64,000 nucleotides of DNA from Arthrobacter sp. MYb227 (lineage in GTDB: Bacteria > Actinomycetota > Actinomycetes > Actinomycetales > Micrococcaceae). Location: assembly GCF_002975435.1 (NCBI RefSeq), contig NZ_PCPT01000003.1, positions 186,001 through 250,000 of the forward strand, read 5' to 3'. Below, piece after piece: positions 54,979-63,999 of this stretch. How positions within the stretch are numbered: position 1 is the stretch's first letter; every line of letters starts with the position of its first letter. A model generated the notes under the pieces. The model searched no databases, was not told the DNA's origin, and was given only the letters and a program-made list of their open reading frames with translations. The position numbers and the translations under genes are program-made.

Positions 54979-56111
54979 GAAAAGCGCTCACAGTCATCTC
55001 ACTTGCGGGCCTTGTTCTTGCTGCATCCGGGTGTTCGATGCTTGGAACTAGCAAGCCGACGTTCCAGGACGATATCAAGCCAGGATCAGGTGCATACTCC
55101 GTGTATTACACCGATATGGATAGTAATCATGGCAACGCAAGCACCGTGGAAGACGATGGGGCCCTCGTTGCCACAGCGAAGCTCAAGGCGACCAACCTGT
55201 TGACCCGCATCGACTCAAAGTCTACGGTGGGACTGCTCGGTGCTCGGTCTGCGGATCTGGTCTTCGTGAATGACGATGGCTCGGTGGACACCGGGTACCT
55301 GGATTACCCCGAGGGAACCGGAGTCACGGCAGCAGCATGGTTGGGTACCGATGAGATCGCTTCACTCATCAATGTTGGCCAGGCGGAGCAGGGATATTCG
55401 AATCCCCTCGTTGTTCATGACCGCACGGGCAAGACTCTTCGCAGTCTCAAGCTGCATGGGTACATGCAAAGCGCAATCGTTCAAGGCAATGAGCTGTATT
55501 TGGCCGGTGAAATCGTACCGCCAGATCCGAAAGACGCAGGATCGCGAGTCATCGTCGTAGACCTGAAGAACATGAAGGTGCTCGATCAGCACGACTGGGT
55601 AGGCACTGGCGGAATCCAATCGTGTGCGATGTCCCGTGAGATGATCTACTGTCTCGAGTCCGATTCGTTCAACGACGCTGACTATCCGGAATTCGCCTGG
55701 AACAAATTGGTGCGGATCAACCCGAAGACCTGGGAGAAGACCCTCATCACAGAATTCAAAGACTCAGGGATCCGGGTTGAGAACATCGGGGATCGGATCT
55801 ACGTGTTGGCCGAGCATCGGGTCGCATTGCTCTCCGCTGACGGTACCAAGATCACCGCTGAGCGCGAATTCGGAAATGGAGAAGACGCGAAGGCCGAACG
55901 GCTGGAAGCGGCGCCCGATGGGCGGCTCGACCTGTACGTCCGGGACTTCTCGTTCGCTGCACGAAGTGGAGACAGAGACTATGTCGGAGATATCCACCGC
56001 ATAGACCCCTCCACTTTGAAGACAACGAGGAGTACGCCAATGGAGCTACCGGGAGAGCAGTTTGTCGATCTCCATGCGATTGCTACGGAGTTCTTCACCC
56101 GGGCGAAATAG
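54975..56111 (+). CDS. Lipoprotein with beta-propeller-like repeats
   Basis: A 378-residue lipoprotein from GTG 54975. The signal peptide ends in AASGC (Cys at about 20). The body has repeated strand-turn units: LLGARSADLVFVNDDG, AIVQGNELYLAGE, VVDLKNMKVLDQHDW, LVRINPKTWEKT and IGDRIYVLAEHRVALLSADG. These suggest an outer-face beta-propeller. The start overlaps the short ORF upstream. A perfect 17-bp hairpin follows. Confidence 0.78.
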   Translation: MRKALTVISLAGLVLAASGCSMLGTSKPTFQDDIKPGSGAYSVYYTDMDSNHGNASTVEDDGALVATAKLKATNLLTRIDSKSTVGLLGARSADLVFVNDDGSVDTGYLDYPEGTGVTAAAWLGTDEIASLINVGQAEQGYSNPLVVHDRTGKTLRSLKLHGYMQSAIVQGNELYLAGEIVPPDPKDAGSRVIVVDLKNMKVLDQHDWVGTGGIQSCAMSREMIYCLESDSFNDADYPEFAWNKLVRINPKTWEKTLITEFKDSGIRVENIGDRIYVLAEHRVALLSADGTKITAEREFGNGEDAKAERLEAAPDGRLDLYVRDFSFAARSGDRDYVGDIHRIDPSTLKTTRSTPMELPGEQFVDLHAIATEFFTRAK

Positions 56112-56179
56112 CCCACTGAGAAGGGTGAATTCTAGGGGGCGTTGCAACACCAAACGGTCTACGCTGCCGATAATAATTC

Positions 56180-56223
56180 ACGTAATACGCTCGGCTGGAG
56201 TCATCAAGCCGAGCGTATTACGT
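56180..56223. terminator. Bidirectional terminator hairpin
   Basis: A perfect 17-bp inverted repeat (ACGTAATACGCTCGGCT and its complement, 10-base loop) lies between the lipoprotein and the convergent gene at 56412. Confidence 0.75.
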
Positions 56224-56411
56224 GGACGCCCGTTGAATAACACTGCCACCTGCTCCAACCCCACTGGCCCACACCGCACCTCTGGGCCTGGCCGAATTGA
56301 TTCCGAAGACGCTGCCCTGAGTCCGAATTCGCACGTGCGACGATTGCGAATCCGCAAGGGAAACAACAAACGGGATCATCCGTCTGGGTTCGTGCGGGTT
56401 TGCAGACGGCC

Positions 56412-56996
56412 CTATCCGTGGTCCCGTTTATCACTTAGCTGGATCAGCATGCGGGTAATCTTTGATGGTGGTTTTGAAGGGGAAACGGGCCACAGGTGGA
56501 CTTCGATGAGGTGCTGCACCGAATCCATGGCTGCGTTATATTCGGCAGCGTTGAATTCCAGCTTGGCAGGGAACCAATTCAGGGGATCGTCGTCTCCCTC
56601 TGGCGTCGCTACGTCCTTGCGGCCCATGATTTCCGCTGCGATGTTGTCCCCGGCCCAATGAGGTCCATGCCAGATAACACGGTCGTCGGTGCGAGCCAGC
56701 CACACGGCGAAGGTTCCGCACAGGATGTCCGCATCGTAGGGGCATACCGTAAGCTCTAGCTCGCCAGGTGCCAGCTCCTTGGTTGCTCCTCGACGCTCTG
56801 GATCTCGGTATCCTGCCAGCCACTTGTTGACTTCGGATTCGAGAAAGCGATGCGCGAAGGGTGATATTCCTACATTGTGTTTCATATTGACGATTGCTGG
56901 AACCGGGGTGCCGTCCACGACGAGTTCCACCGTCTCCTCAATCTTGTTCCACCGTGCAGTGATGGAAGAAAGGGCATTTGCGTGAAGTTCCGGCAT
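56412..56996 (-). CDS. Hypothetical, paralogue of the protein at 24497-25048
   Basis: A 194-residue soluble protein. Shared pieces with the other copy are SITARWN, SPFAHRF, GELELTVC with a nearby Cys, and VIWHGPHWAGDN. It differs in the C-terminal 40 residues (SPSKPPSKITRMLIQL). No known family. Possibly an immunity or accessory protein. Confidence 0.65.
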   Translation of the reverse strand: MPELHANALSSITARWNKIEETVELVVDGTPVPAIVNMKHNVGISPFAHRFLESEVNKWLAGYRDPERRGATKELAPGELELTVCPYDADILCGTFAVWLARTDDRVIWHGPHWAGDNIAAEIMGRKDVATPEGDDDPLNWFPAKLEFNAAEYNAAMDSVQHLIEVHLWPVSPSKPPSKITRMLIQLSDKRDHG

Positions 56997-57400
56997 GCGC
57001 TCAGTATTTCAGTGCCCAGATGATTTGACGAATATTTTGACCATTCTCCAATCGAAGGTCCTGATCCTCGGTGGCGGCGTCTTCGTCTACGAACGGGAAG
57101 AGAATTTTATTGCCGCCGAAACACTCGCTTCGTTCCGCAATTGGATCGTTTGGATAAGAATTTTGACTTGTCCCGATGTTGGTCATCTAAGGGGTATTTA
57201 TTCGGCGGCGATATGTAACATCTTTTTCTCTCAACGAGTGCCCACAGCCTTCTGCTGCCGTCTGCGATGTGGAGAACACCAAAACTGAGGACCCCTAGAT
57301 TAGGGAGGCGACCACCCTGCTGGCGAGGTTTATTTGAAAGTATGTGTTGAGGATTGCCGAAGTTGAGGACACCAATGTGTTCATCAGGCTAGGTGGACGG
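56997..57400. other. Intergenic region
   Basis: No convincing gene. A 61-codon minus-strand frame at 57001-57186 (ending NIRQIIWALKY) is weakly coding-like and adjacent to the start of the hypothetical gene at 56996, so a remnant is possible. Confidence 0.3.
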
Positions 57401-57661
57401 CTATTTGTAGACCTCGCGGCGGTGTGCCACTCGGACCACGGTAACCACGAGCGTGTTATCAATGATGTCGTAGAGGATCATGTAGTCGCCGATGCGTATC
57501 CGCCAGGAACTAGGTTCACTGGCCAATTTCTTGCACCAGGCCGGGCAGGGGTCCCGTTCAAGCTCAGCAATGCCGGACAGTATGCGTCATCGGATACTTG
57601 GGTCAAGCTTTTTAAGTTCCGTGGCCGCCGCGCTTGTAAATTCAACGCGGTAAGAACTCAC
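57401..57661 (-). pseudogene. RelE/ParE-type toxin with an in-frame TGA
   Basis: The GTG overlaps the antitoxin stop as GTGA. The frame carries the N-terminal helices (SSYRVEFTSAAATELKKLD), then hits TGA at 57587-57589 (SIR-stop-RILSGIAEL). Beyond it, all toxin features are kept, including WRIRIGDYMILYDI and the terminal VAHRREVYK with its catalytic tyrosine. One CGA to TGA change explains the loss. The segment CPAWCKKL also departs from the usual RPAGAKKL. Confidence 0.82.
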
Positions 57662-57921
57662 GCGTCTAGCTCAGCACGCAGTTCGATCAGGCTGATACGT
57701 TCGCCGTCATCCACCGACTTGGCCGCACGATACTCGGCGCCGTCGCGGAGCATTTCTAATTGCTCCAGCAGTTCAAAATCCTCGGGTCCAATGAGCACGG
57801 CTGTTGGCTTACCATTCTTGGTGATCTGTACGCGTTCGCGTCCGTAGCTGGCGCGGCCCACAGCATCGCCCAGACCCTCGCGAAGCTCTCGAATCGTAAC
57901 GGTTGAGGTAATCGAGTTCAT
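57658..57921 (-). CDS. Phd/YefM-type antitoxin
   Basis: An 87-residue antitoxin. TVTIRELREGLGDAVGRAS is the conserved N-terminal Phd segment, followed by NGKPTAVLIGPEDF and an acidic C-terminal helix. Complete reading frame, upstream of the dead toxin. Confidence 0.88.
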   Translation of the reverse strand: MNSITSTVTIRELREGLGDAVGRASYGRERVQITKNGKPTAVLIGPEDFELLEQLEMLRDGAEYRAAKSVDDGERISLIELRAELDA

Positions 57922-57938
57922 GAATCCATTATGGCGCT

Positions 57939-57948
57939 TGTGTACACA
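57939..57948. promoter_or_regulatory. TGTACA-centred palindrome upstream of antitoxin
   Basis: A perfect 10-bp palindrome TGTGTACACA lies 18 bases upstream of the antitoxin start. The TGTACA core matches the operator core described for the E. coli yefM-yoeB operon. Proposed autoregulatory operator. Confidence 0.5.
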
Positions 57949-58197
57949 GTTACCGCAGTGGAACTTTTAGGAAAAACGTCCGTTACAGACGGACGCTGGT
58001 GCGTCCGTAAAGCAACGACTCGGTTGTGACTCACAAAGGAGGAGAAATGGTTCGAGGGTGCTAGCGGAAGCAGAATTATGCTCATTTAGGAACGATCTAT
58101 TCCTGATCGTGAAACGACGAATCAACGGCAGGGTCGATAGCATAGTGCACACAGTTATTTCTAACGAGACGGCTAAAGCACTGCTAGCCTTTGAAAT

Positions 58198-58785
58198 GTG
58201 GTTACCTCTACGTGGCACGTCGCCGCTCCAATGACTGGTGACAAGATCTGGACCCGCTTGGCCAAACTTGTCACAACGGACGAAATCGTGTTGCATGGTT
58301 CACGGACACCAGGTTTATCGTTGATTGAGCCTAGAGCGCCGCTCGATTTCAGCTTTGACGATTTTTCCAAAACCACTGCTGTCTATGCCACCGAAGACCC
58401 CACCTGGGCCATCGCATATGCGATCCGTGCTTCTACGTGTCGAAGTTTCTTGAATGCGTGTTTCTATCCTGGAGCAACGGTCGGGGAGTGGTCGGAGCGG
58501 CGGATCTTTCTTTCATACGCTTCTACCGAAGGTGGTCAGCCACCTTTCAACGCGGGGGTGGTCTATGCGCTTCCGCGAAGATTTTTTACAAGAATGCCCA
58601 GCTACAGCGATCCTGTTCTGGGACTGATTACTGAATGCCAGATGATCAGCACGGAACCGGTTCCCGTATTAGCTGAGATATCAGTAAGGCCCGAAAACTT
58701 GCCCATCGTCCCACTGCTCCACGACTTTGAAACGGTTTCTACGCGTGCTGCCACATACTCCGGGGGATTCCCATGGCTCGATTGA
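58198..58785 (+). CDS. Possible ADP-ribosyltransferase-fold protein
   Basis: A 195-residue soluble protein. IVLHGSRTPGLSLIEPR (about residues 29-45) resembles the H-G-[ST] start of ART-type folds. KTTAVYATEDPTWAIAYAI (about 58-76) resembles the Y-x-AT/D-x-x-x-A segment that follows. A third-motif Glu is not clear. This is a suggestion by motif only. The GTG at 58198 is uncertain; an ATG two bases earlier in another frame and an internal ATG at 58231 are alternatives. Confidence 0.45.
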   Translation: MVTSTWHVAAPMTGDKIWTRLAKLVTTDEIVLHGSRTPGLSLIEPRAPLDFSFDDFSKTTAVYATEDPTWAIAYAIRASTCRSFLNACFYPGATVGEWSERRIFLSYASTEGGQPPFNAGVVYALPRRFFTRMPSYSDPVLGLITECQMISTEPVPVLAEISVRPENLPIVPLLHDFETVSTRAATYSGGFPWLD

Positions 58786-58873
58786 CGATTTCTCGACTCT
58801 CTAAGGTTCTGCAAGTAGATCCCTTTGCGGAACGGGAAGTGCCGCTATGCGGACGGTCTGCCGGTGCTAGGTG

Positions 58874-59350
58874 CTACACCAGGGCGTTGTGATCGAGCCC
58901 TTCATGATTGGTTTCTAGTATGAAGCCGCGTCGGATGAGCAGCTTTGCCGATGCAGTATTGGCCGGATCCACGCGGGCGATGAGTTTCTTAGTTCCATAG
59001 GCCTGGGGAATCGTGGCTAGTGCGCCATCGACCATGACTCCGGCGACGCCACGTCCCCAATGAATAGGTGAGACCCAGTACCCGATCTCTATGCCATCTT
59101 CCTTGCGGGTTGAAACGATAATGCCGACAGGTTCGTTTGCCTCGGTGGCCAGAAACCAACGGGAGGACCCAACGGCGTCGAACGGGTCTTGTTGAAGAGC
59201 TGCGCGAACGCGTTCTTGGATGGTTTGTTCATCCCAGGATTTGCCGTCGCCGATGAAGCGGGTCACCCGTTTGTCGGTGGCCATGACCGCGAAGAATTCC
59301 GTGTCTGTCTCGAGGAATGGGCGCAGGTTGATCGGGGGAGTGCTCGGCAT
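58874..59350 (-). CDS. GNAT-family acetyltransferase
   Basis: A 158-residue GNAT of the RimJ/RimL-like type. N-terminal INLRPFLETDTEFF, the acetyl-CoA loop PIHWGRGVAGVM (about residues 94-105), and NTASAKLLIRRGF near the end. Substrate unknown. Confidence 0.87.
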   Translation of the reverse strand: MPSTPPINLRPFLETDTEFFAVMATDKRVTRFIGDGKSWDEQTIQERVRAALQQDPFDAVGSSRWFLATEANEPVGIIVSTRKEDGIEIGYWVSPIHWGRGVAGVMVDGALATIPQAYGTKKLIARVDPANTASAKLLIRRGFILETNHEGLDHNALV

Positions 59351-59540
59351 GGGAACCTTTCGATGTTGGGTGTCTTTGCCAACCTACCAAGGGCTTAGTC
59401 CGGTTTTGAATCCGCGGGTTGTCACATATTCAATACGTCGAGAAGGCGCACCTATCGATGGCCCTTCACGTACTGCTTACTGCCGCTCGGCCCCCTCACC
59501 TAGCATGCTCATAAGGAAACCGGATATAGACTGAGCCACT

Positions 59541-60104
59541 GTGAGAGATATTGACTTGGAAGTTGATTACGTTCGGTTCGAGCAGGTTGCCCCGGACGAA
59601 ATTTGGGCTGAGGTCGTGAGTCTTTTCGTCTTGAGTTTCGCAGCCCCTCCTTATGTTGAATCACCAGATGAATTACAAGGCATTGTTCAGTGGGGTCCCG
59701 AGAAGCTTGCTAGTCCTGGTGGGGGACTTGTCGTGGCGAGGCACGATGGACATATGGTCGGCTTTGCATTATCTCAGCGGCTTGACCAGGACAGCTCCTG
59801 GTTGCGACGACTCAACGCGATGTTGCCAACGCCAGACGCGGTCATCTCACCGTCGAGAACAGTTATTATCCAGGAACTCGCTGTCGACGAAACCTTTAGA
59901 GGTCGTGGGATAGCCAAACAGTGCATCCGTGAACTCCTCTCGAGCCGCCCCGAACAAGATGTAGTCCTAGGTGTTTTTGGCCAAGTCTCCCAAATCCGAG
60001 AGATGTATGGGCACTGGGGTTTTTCGGAGCTCGGTACCTCTCCGATTTACGGTGGAACCGTGACCCTGCATGCCTTGCATCACAAACTTCCCTGGACGGC
60101 CTAG
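59541..60104 (+). CDS. GNAT-family acetyltransferase
   Basis: A 187-residue GNAT. The loop VDETFRGRGIAKQCI (about 114-128) gives R-G-x-G-x-A, followed by IREMYGHWGF. The start is GTG. The 63-bp repeat begins 18 bases after its stop. Confidence 0.85.
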   Translation: MRDIDLEVDYVRFEQVAPDEIWAEVVSLFVLSFAAPPYVESPDELQGIVQWGPEKLASPGGGLVVARHDGHMVGFALSQRLDQDSSWLRRLNAMLPTPDAVISPSRTVIIQELAVDETFRGRGIAKQCIRELLSSRPEQDVVLGVFGQVSQIREMYGHWGFSELGTSPIYGGTVTLHALHHKLPWTA

Positions 60105-60121
60105 CTATTCAACTGTATGGC

Positions 60122-60184
60122 TTTCAACGCTAAATATCGCAACCCCAAACGCAACAACTCTCGGTTCACACTGTTTCGCAGGGG
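60122..60184. repeat. 63-bp repeat, copy A
   Basis: This segment (starting TTTCAACGCTAAATATCGCA) matches 62718-62780 in about 50 of 63 positions. On the minus strand it can be read as NSVNRELLRLGLRYLALK. See copy B. Confidence 0.7.
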
Positions 60185-60343
60185 GCCTTGAGCGGAGCGG
60201 CAGCACTTGCTAGGCGGGCCGAACCCATTTGGTAGGAATACCTCTTGCATGCAATCCTAGGGAACTTCATTCTTGGTAGTCTCGAGGAGAAGCTGAAAGT
60301 GCCCGCAGGGCATCACCCAACAGTCTTTGAGCTCGGGAGAAAA

Positions 60344-60754
60344 ATGATCAACGTATTGGTGGGGAGTTCGGTTGCAGCGGAGAATCTCCAGGAGGTTCTA
60401 ACGGTCTACGGGAAACTAGTCGCTACAACGATTAAAGAGCCTGGATGCGTGAGCTATGAGCTGCTTCAACTTCGTGACGATCCTTGCGAACTCATGCTTG
60501 CAGAACGATGGCTGTCACAAGAGCATCTGGACGCGCATACACGCACAGCTCATTTCATTGAAGCCATGACCAAGCTCGAGACCCTGGAAACGGCAGCGCC
60601 AGCAATGATTTACACCCGAGCTGTCTCGTCCACGAGATTGCCGGGGGTTGTTTTCATTGCGGGCACTGAGCGAGGCGGTACCGCATCTCCAACCTCTACC
60701 GGGTATCTTCTGGAGGCGAGCCCAACGAGCGAATGTGGGCCGCATTCCCACTGA
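60344..60754 (+). CDS. Antibiotic biosynthesis monooxygenase-like protein with abnormal C-terminus
   Basis: From ATG 60344 (GGGAG upstream) the protein has the ABM core: KEPGCVSYELLQLRDDP and LAERWLSQEHLDAHTRTAHF. Relatives end near 100 residues, but here a tail of about 43 residues continues to 60754 and overlaps the convergent TPR gene by 59 bases. A lost stop or frameshift near 60620 is likely. The fold should still form. Confidence 0.7.
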   Translation: MINVLVGSSVAAENLQEVLTVYGKLVATTIKEPGCVSYELLQLRDDPCELMLAERWLSQEHLDAHTRTAHFIEAMTKLETLETAAPAMIYTRAVSSTRLPGVVFIAGTERGGTASPTSTGYLLEASPTSECGPHSH

Positions 60755-61205
60755 TTGCCGGCTTATACTGGTCGAGGTCGGGGGTATGAACGAATTCCAC
60801 TATCAGTTCAAGCAGTGATGCAATGGTTTCCTCCGGTTGACCTGCCGAGTGAAGTGTAATTGCTTCGAAGACCCCCAAAGCCGGGGACTCAGGAAATGCC
60901 TTGCGTGCTGTCGCGAAGATTTCACGGGACTTCTTGTGCTCTCCCATATTCCGCAAGGTTGACCCATATTGGAGATAGCAACGTCTGAGCAGATCACCCT
61001 CCAGGCCGGCGGCAAGGGCGCGCTCATAGAATTCCTTAGCCGTTTTTTCCTGGCCTGCTGTGTCATATGCCCCTCCTACCTCATAGGACACCCGCGCATC
61101 GCCGGGATGGGAAGTAAGAAAGGGGAGCAGAACATCGATGGTTGGCTGCATATTGTTCCGGTCACGGAGAATGAAAATCCTGTCGAGCTCGTCGTTTAGG
61201 TCCAT
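60696..61205 (-). CDS. Tetratricopeptide-repeat protein
   Basis: A 169-residue TPR protein. Repeats are seen in ARVSYEVGGAYDTAGQEKTAKEFYERALAAG (about 37-67, cited in parts) and RRCYLQYGSTLRNMGEHKKSREIFATARKAFP. It belongs to a group of short actinobacterial TPR proteins of unknown partner. Its 3' end overlaps the ABM tail on the opposite strand. Confidence 0.8.
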   Translation of the reverse strand: MDLNDELDRIFILRDRNNMQPTIDVLLPFLTSHPGDARVSYEVGGAYDTAGQEKTAKEFYERALAAGLEGDLLRRCYLQYGSTLRNMGEHKKSREIFATARKAFPESPALGVFEAITLHSAGQPEETIASLLELIVEFVHTPDLDQYKPAISGNAAHIRSLGSPPEDTR

Positions 61206-61351
61206 GCCGCTCAGTCTTGCACATGCAACACTCGTTAGTAGGTTGCTGGATGGTCCGCGAATTCAGGGTTTGGAGTTACCCGGATTGGAGCACATCCCGT
61301 CCCAAAAGCGATCCTCTTGTGGGACGTGACAGCTCCTGTTGTCGAAGCGAA

Positions 61352-61894
61352 TTATTGTTTGGTAAGACGGAGCAGCAATAAATACAGGCGAAAACTCCTG
61401 AAACGGTCTTTCATGATTTGACGATGGATTTTTCCGGGTGGAACCCATCGGACATCTAGGTCATCAATGACTGTTTGAAGAGCAACGGCGGATGATACTT
61501 GTAGGTTGGAGTGACGTTTGAACTCGTGGGATACACCCAACCAGTAGGATTCATCACTGGGTCGCTTTTGCAGGAAAACGTATGCTCCATAGTCCTGTTC
61601 ACTGCGTACCACCCCGATATGGGGCGTTGGATTCACAAACGCAAAATCAGGTGTGAATTTCTTTTGCTCTGCGAGCTTTCGTGCACGAGCAAAAGAGGGG
61701 AGACCAATTTCGGGGGACGCACGTGCCCTTCTACGTTGAAGGATGCTGTAGCCGACGACAATGCAGCCACCGATGGCAAATCCAATTGCTCGTGGCCAGT
61801 CAGCCAGGGAGACAGACCATAGGGTCAGTGACAGGATACCGACAGCAAGCGCCCACGTTCCAAACACTGAATACTGCGCGGTCTTTTGGGGCAT
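61352..61894 (-). CDS. Hypothetical two-TM membrane protein
   Basis: A 180-residue protein with two helices near residues 10-28 and 34-50, then a soluble domain with GVVRSEQDYGAYVFLQKRP and a basic end (RSFRLYLLLLRLTKQ). No family recognised. A small hairpin (CGTCCCA / TGGGACG) lies near 61298-61326. Confidence 0.55.
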   Translation of the reverse strand: MPQKTAQYSVFGTWALAVGILSLTLWSVSLADWPRAIGFAIGGCIVVGYSILQRRRARASPEIGLPSFARARKLAEQKKFTPDFAFVNPTPHIGVVRSEQDYGAYVFLQKRPSDESYWLGVSHEFKRHSNLQVSSAVALQTVIDDLDVRWVPPGKIHRQIMKDRFRSFRLYLLLLRLTKQ

Positions 61895-62267
61895 CTATAC
61901 ACTTCCCTGCGGTGTTCTTTATAAAAACTGCTACAACAACAAGAGTTCCAAGTCTATTAGTCTCAGCTTCATCTACTAGCACCCGCTGAAGATTGCTTTG
62001 CAGGCAAATCATGTCCAGACAAGGCCCCCCGCTGCAAATAAGAATCATCTTCGCTCTACCCGATGACCTGCTCCACAATCGAACGGAGGCCAAGCAGGGA
62101 TTATTTCTGCCACCAGCTCGGCATCCTGCCGGTTAGACAAAACAACGTGGTAGCGGTGACCACTGGAGTCCTCGAAGGTTCACTCGTGCTGAAGCACTAC
62201 GGCCCAGTGACCGATGCGGGGGCGTCTTTGGAGATTCCGAGTGCCACATCGACGATCGCAGAGAGTA
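61895..62267. other. Interval with a weak plus-strand frame
   Basis: No convincing gene. A 70-codon plus-strand frame at 62063-62275 (ending ASLEIPSATSTIAESTS) is weakly coding-like and converges on the decayed lipoprotein gene. Confidence 0.25.
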
Positions 62268-62690
62268 CTAGCTAGCCACTCCGGAGACGGCGACGGCAAG
62301 GACTCCACCCGATCCCTTACTGAGAACACCGCTGAATTGCACTACATCGACGTAAGTCTTGGACAGGGCCTCTGAAACCGGCACGGCGTTCTCCTCGCCA
62401 TCACAGAGCACTTCAACAGATTCGCTACCCCTCCAGGAAGACCCGGACAGGGTAGTGAATCCGAAACGGATTGTCCCTTCTCCGAAGCAACTTACGTTGA
62501 TCCCCGTCACCGGGCACCGGAAGCATAGTTGAGAACGATGCCGGATTCATCGTCTGCTGGAGTCCCTTGACCCACGCGCAGGGATCCTCCGCCCAAGGAA
62601 CCCTCTGCAGTCATGACGGCCTCGCTGAACTTATTGGCCTCACCTGAAGAACAACCCGGCGGTGTAAACAGCTACGGTAATAACTACGGC
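62268..62690 (-). pseudogene. Decayed lipoprotein, paralogue of the next gene
   Basis: Three lesions break it. A signal-like segment (VVITVAVYTAG) has no start and shifts frame at the lipobox; restoring it gives CSSGEANKFSEAV. A second shift near 62512 separates LNYASGAR from GINVSCFGEGTIRFGF. The final part (SGVLSKGSGGVLAVAVSG) resembles the strand-rich C-terminal domain of the intact lipoprotein at 62920-63399. Confidence 0.65.
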
Positions 62691-62717
62691 CTATGTCAGT
62701 GTCAGAAGGTATCTAGT

Positions 62718-62780
62718 TTTCAACGTTAAATATCGCATTTCCAAACGCAATGATTCTCGGTTCACACTGTTCCACTGGGG
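62718..62780. repeat. 63-bp repeat, copy B
   Basis: Second copy of the segment at 60122-60184. It begins TTTCAACGTTAAATATCGCA, is direct (same orientation), and on the minus strand reads NSVNRESLRLEMRYLTLK. It lies between the decayed and intact lipoprotein genes. The two copies have diverged by about a sixth. Confidence 0.7.
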
Positions 62781-62919
62781 AATCCTTAGCTGGACGCTTT
62801 CACGTTTCAAGGTTCAGTTGAGTGATATCGGAGCGGAAAATTTCGCAGATCTTCGGACGCAAGCGTTGTGGCGTGGGCGGCAGTCGTCAAAAACCCGAGA
62901 AGGGGTCAAAGCAAAGAAA

Positions 62920-63399
62920 CTATGCTTTGCCCTTGGCGACAAGCGCCCAGATACCGGCTTTGGCTTCGCCTTGGACCTCAATGTTGAGGCCTCCCGCGAG
63001 GGCAATCTGCTGGATTCCAGTAATCTTTTTGGTCCCCGCGTTGCAGTCAACTTCGGTCGTTGTCGTGGAGTCAAGGGTAAGCGTGACGCTGCCACGGGGG
63101 ACCTGACAAGTGAAGTAGACAGTGAACGGTCCCTTCCCGGAGACACTCCCGAGATTTACGCGGCTCGGTACTTCCGAAATATCACCGGCAGTACCACCGA
63201 TGCTGGCACCCGCTTCGGATTCTGTTGATATTGCCAACGCCTGCGCGAATTCGGCAATAGTCGCTGTTTGGTCGCGGCCGGTGTCGGCTGAATGAGCGCC
63301 ATCCGGAGCCGGTGCCCCGTTGCAGCCTGTTAACGCAAACAGCATGCAGCACAGACCAACCAGAGCGATTCGTGAACGGTTAAACATCAAATTCCTCAA
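62920..63399 (-). CDS. Lipoprotein
   Basis: A 159-residue lipoprotein with lipobox LTGC (Cys at about 26). A helical segment (TIAEFAQALAIST) precedes a strand-rich domain with VYFTCQVPRGSVTLTLD and VDCNAGTKKIT, so one cysteine pair is likely. It ends GIWALVAKGKA. A decayed relative lies downstream. Confidence 0.75.
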   Translation of the reverse strand: MRNLMFNRSRIALVGLCCMLFALTGCNGAPAPDGAHSADTGRDQTATIAEFAQALAISTESEAGASIGGTAGDISEVPSRVNLGSVSGKGPFTVYFTCQVPRGSVTLTLDSTTTTEVDCNAGTKKITGIQQIALAGGLNIEVQGEAKAGIWALVAKGKA

Positions 63400-63792
63400 A
63401 CTTTCCGAAGCAGCCTTAGATGAACACTAAGAATATGCAACCTCGCCAGTCTTCTCACCCCGACACGGTAATTGGATACTCAGCGTTAAAGTCGTGGCGT
63501 TAGGTAGCGCAGAAAACCAGCCCGCTGCGACCCCGGAGGCAATTACGTGCCACGTTAATTGCTCGCGTTCGGGTTGTTCGTCTCTGGCGCACAACATCTC
63601 CCCATAAGAGGAACCTCCTGCTGTGACACCTTTCCTGGGTTTCGCCTCGGCCTGACGTAATCGAGAAATGGTGAAGGCAACAATGGGAACCGGCCGTGGA
63701 TATCGAACTGAAACGATCGGACACAGACCAGGCGGCCCAAATATGTGGTCGATCCACCGCCATAGCGACCGGTGCTATTTGATTGGGGTCGA
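63400..63792. other. Interval with an open minus-strand frame without start
   Basis: No firm gene. A 115-codon minus-strand frame (63430-63774) has no start before a late ATG, but its distal half (GGSSYGEMLCARDEQPER, then LTWHVIASGVAAGW) looks coding-like. It could be a remnant. Confidence 0.25.
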
Positions 63793-63999
63793 TTATGACT
63801 CTTGGTTTTTTGGGGTCTGATTGTTTTTTCGTCCTGTGGCCAGAGTCCATATGACGTCGATGACGAAAATGATGACCCATATTTTCCCTGCACCGTATAA
63901 GAAGCTCGGGATTCCCTCGAGTTCTGGTCGTCCTCCGGAGGCGAGGTGTTCACTCAAGTCGTTAGTGCTGAAAGAGTCCGCTATCCAGGACCAGCCCAT
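63793..63999 (-). CDS. Small membrane protein, near right edge
   Basis: A 68-residue protein. A helix (IWVIIFVIDVIWTL, about residues 40-54) precedes a polar tail rich in Asn and Gln. The ATG at 63999 is the last possible base of the window, so the true start may lie outside. Confidence 0.5.
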   Translation of the reverse strand: MGWSWIADSFSTNDLSEHLASGGRPELEGIPSFLYGAGKIWVIIFVIDVIWTLATGRKNNQTPKNQES

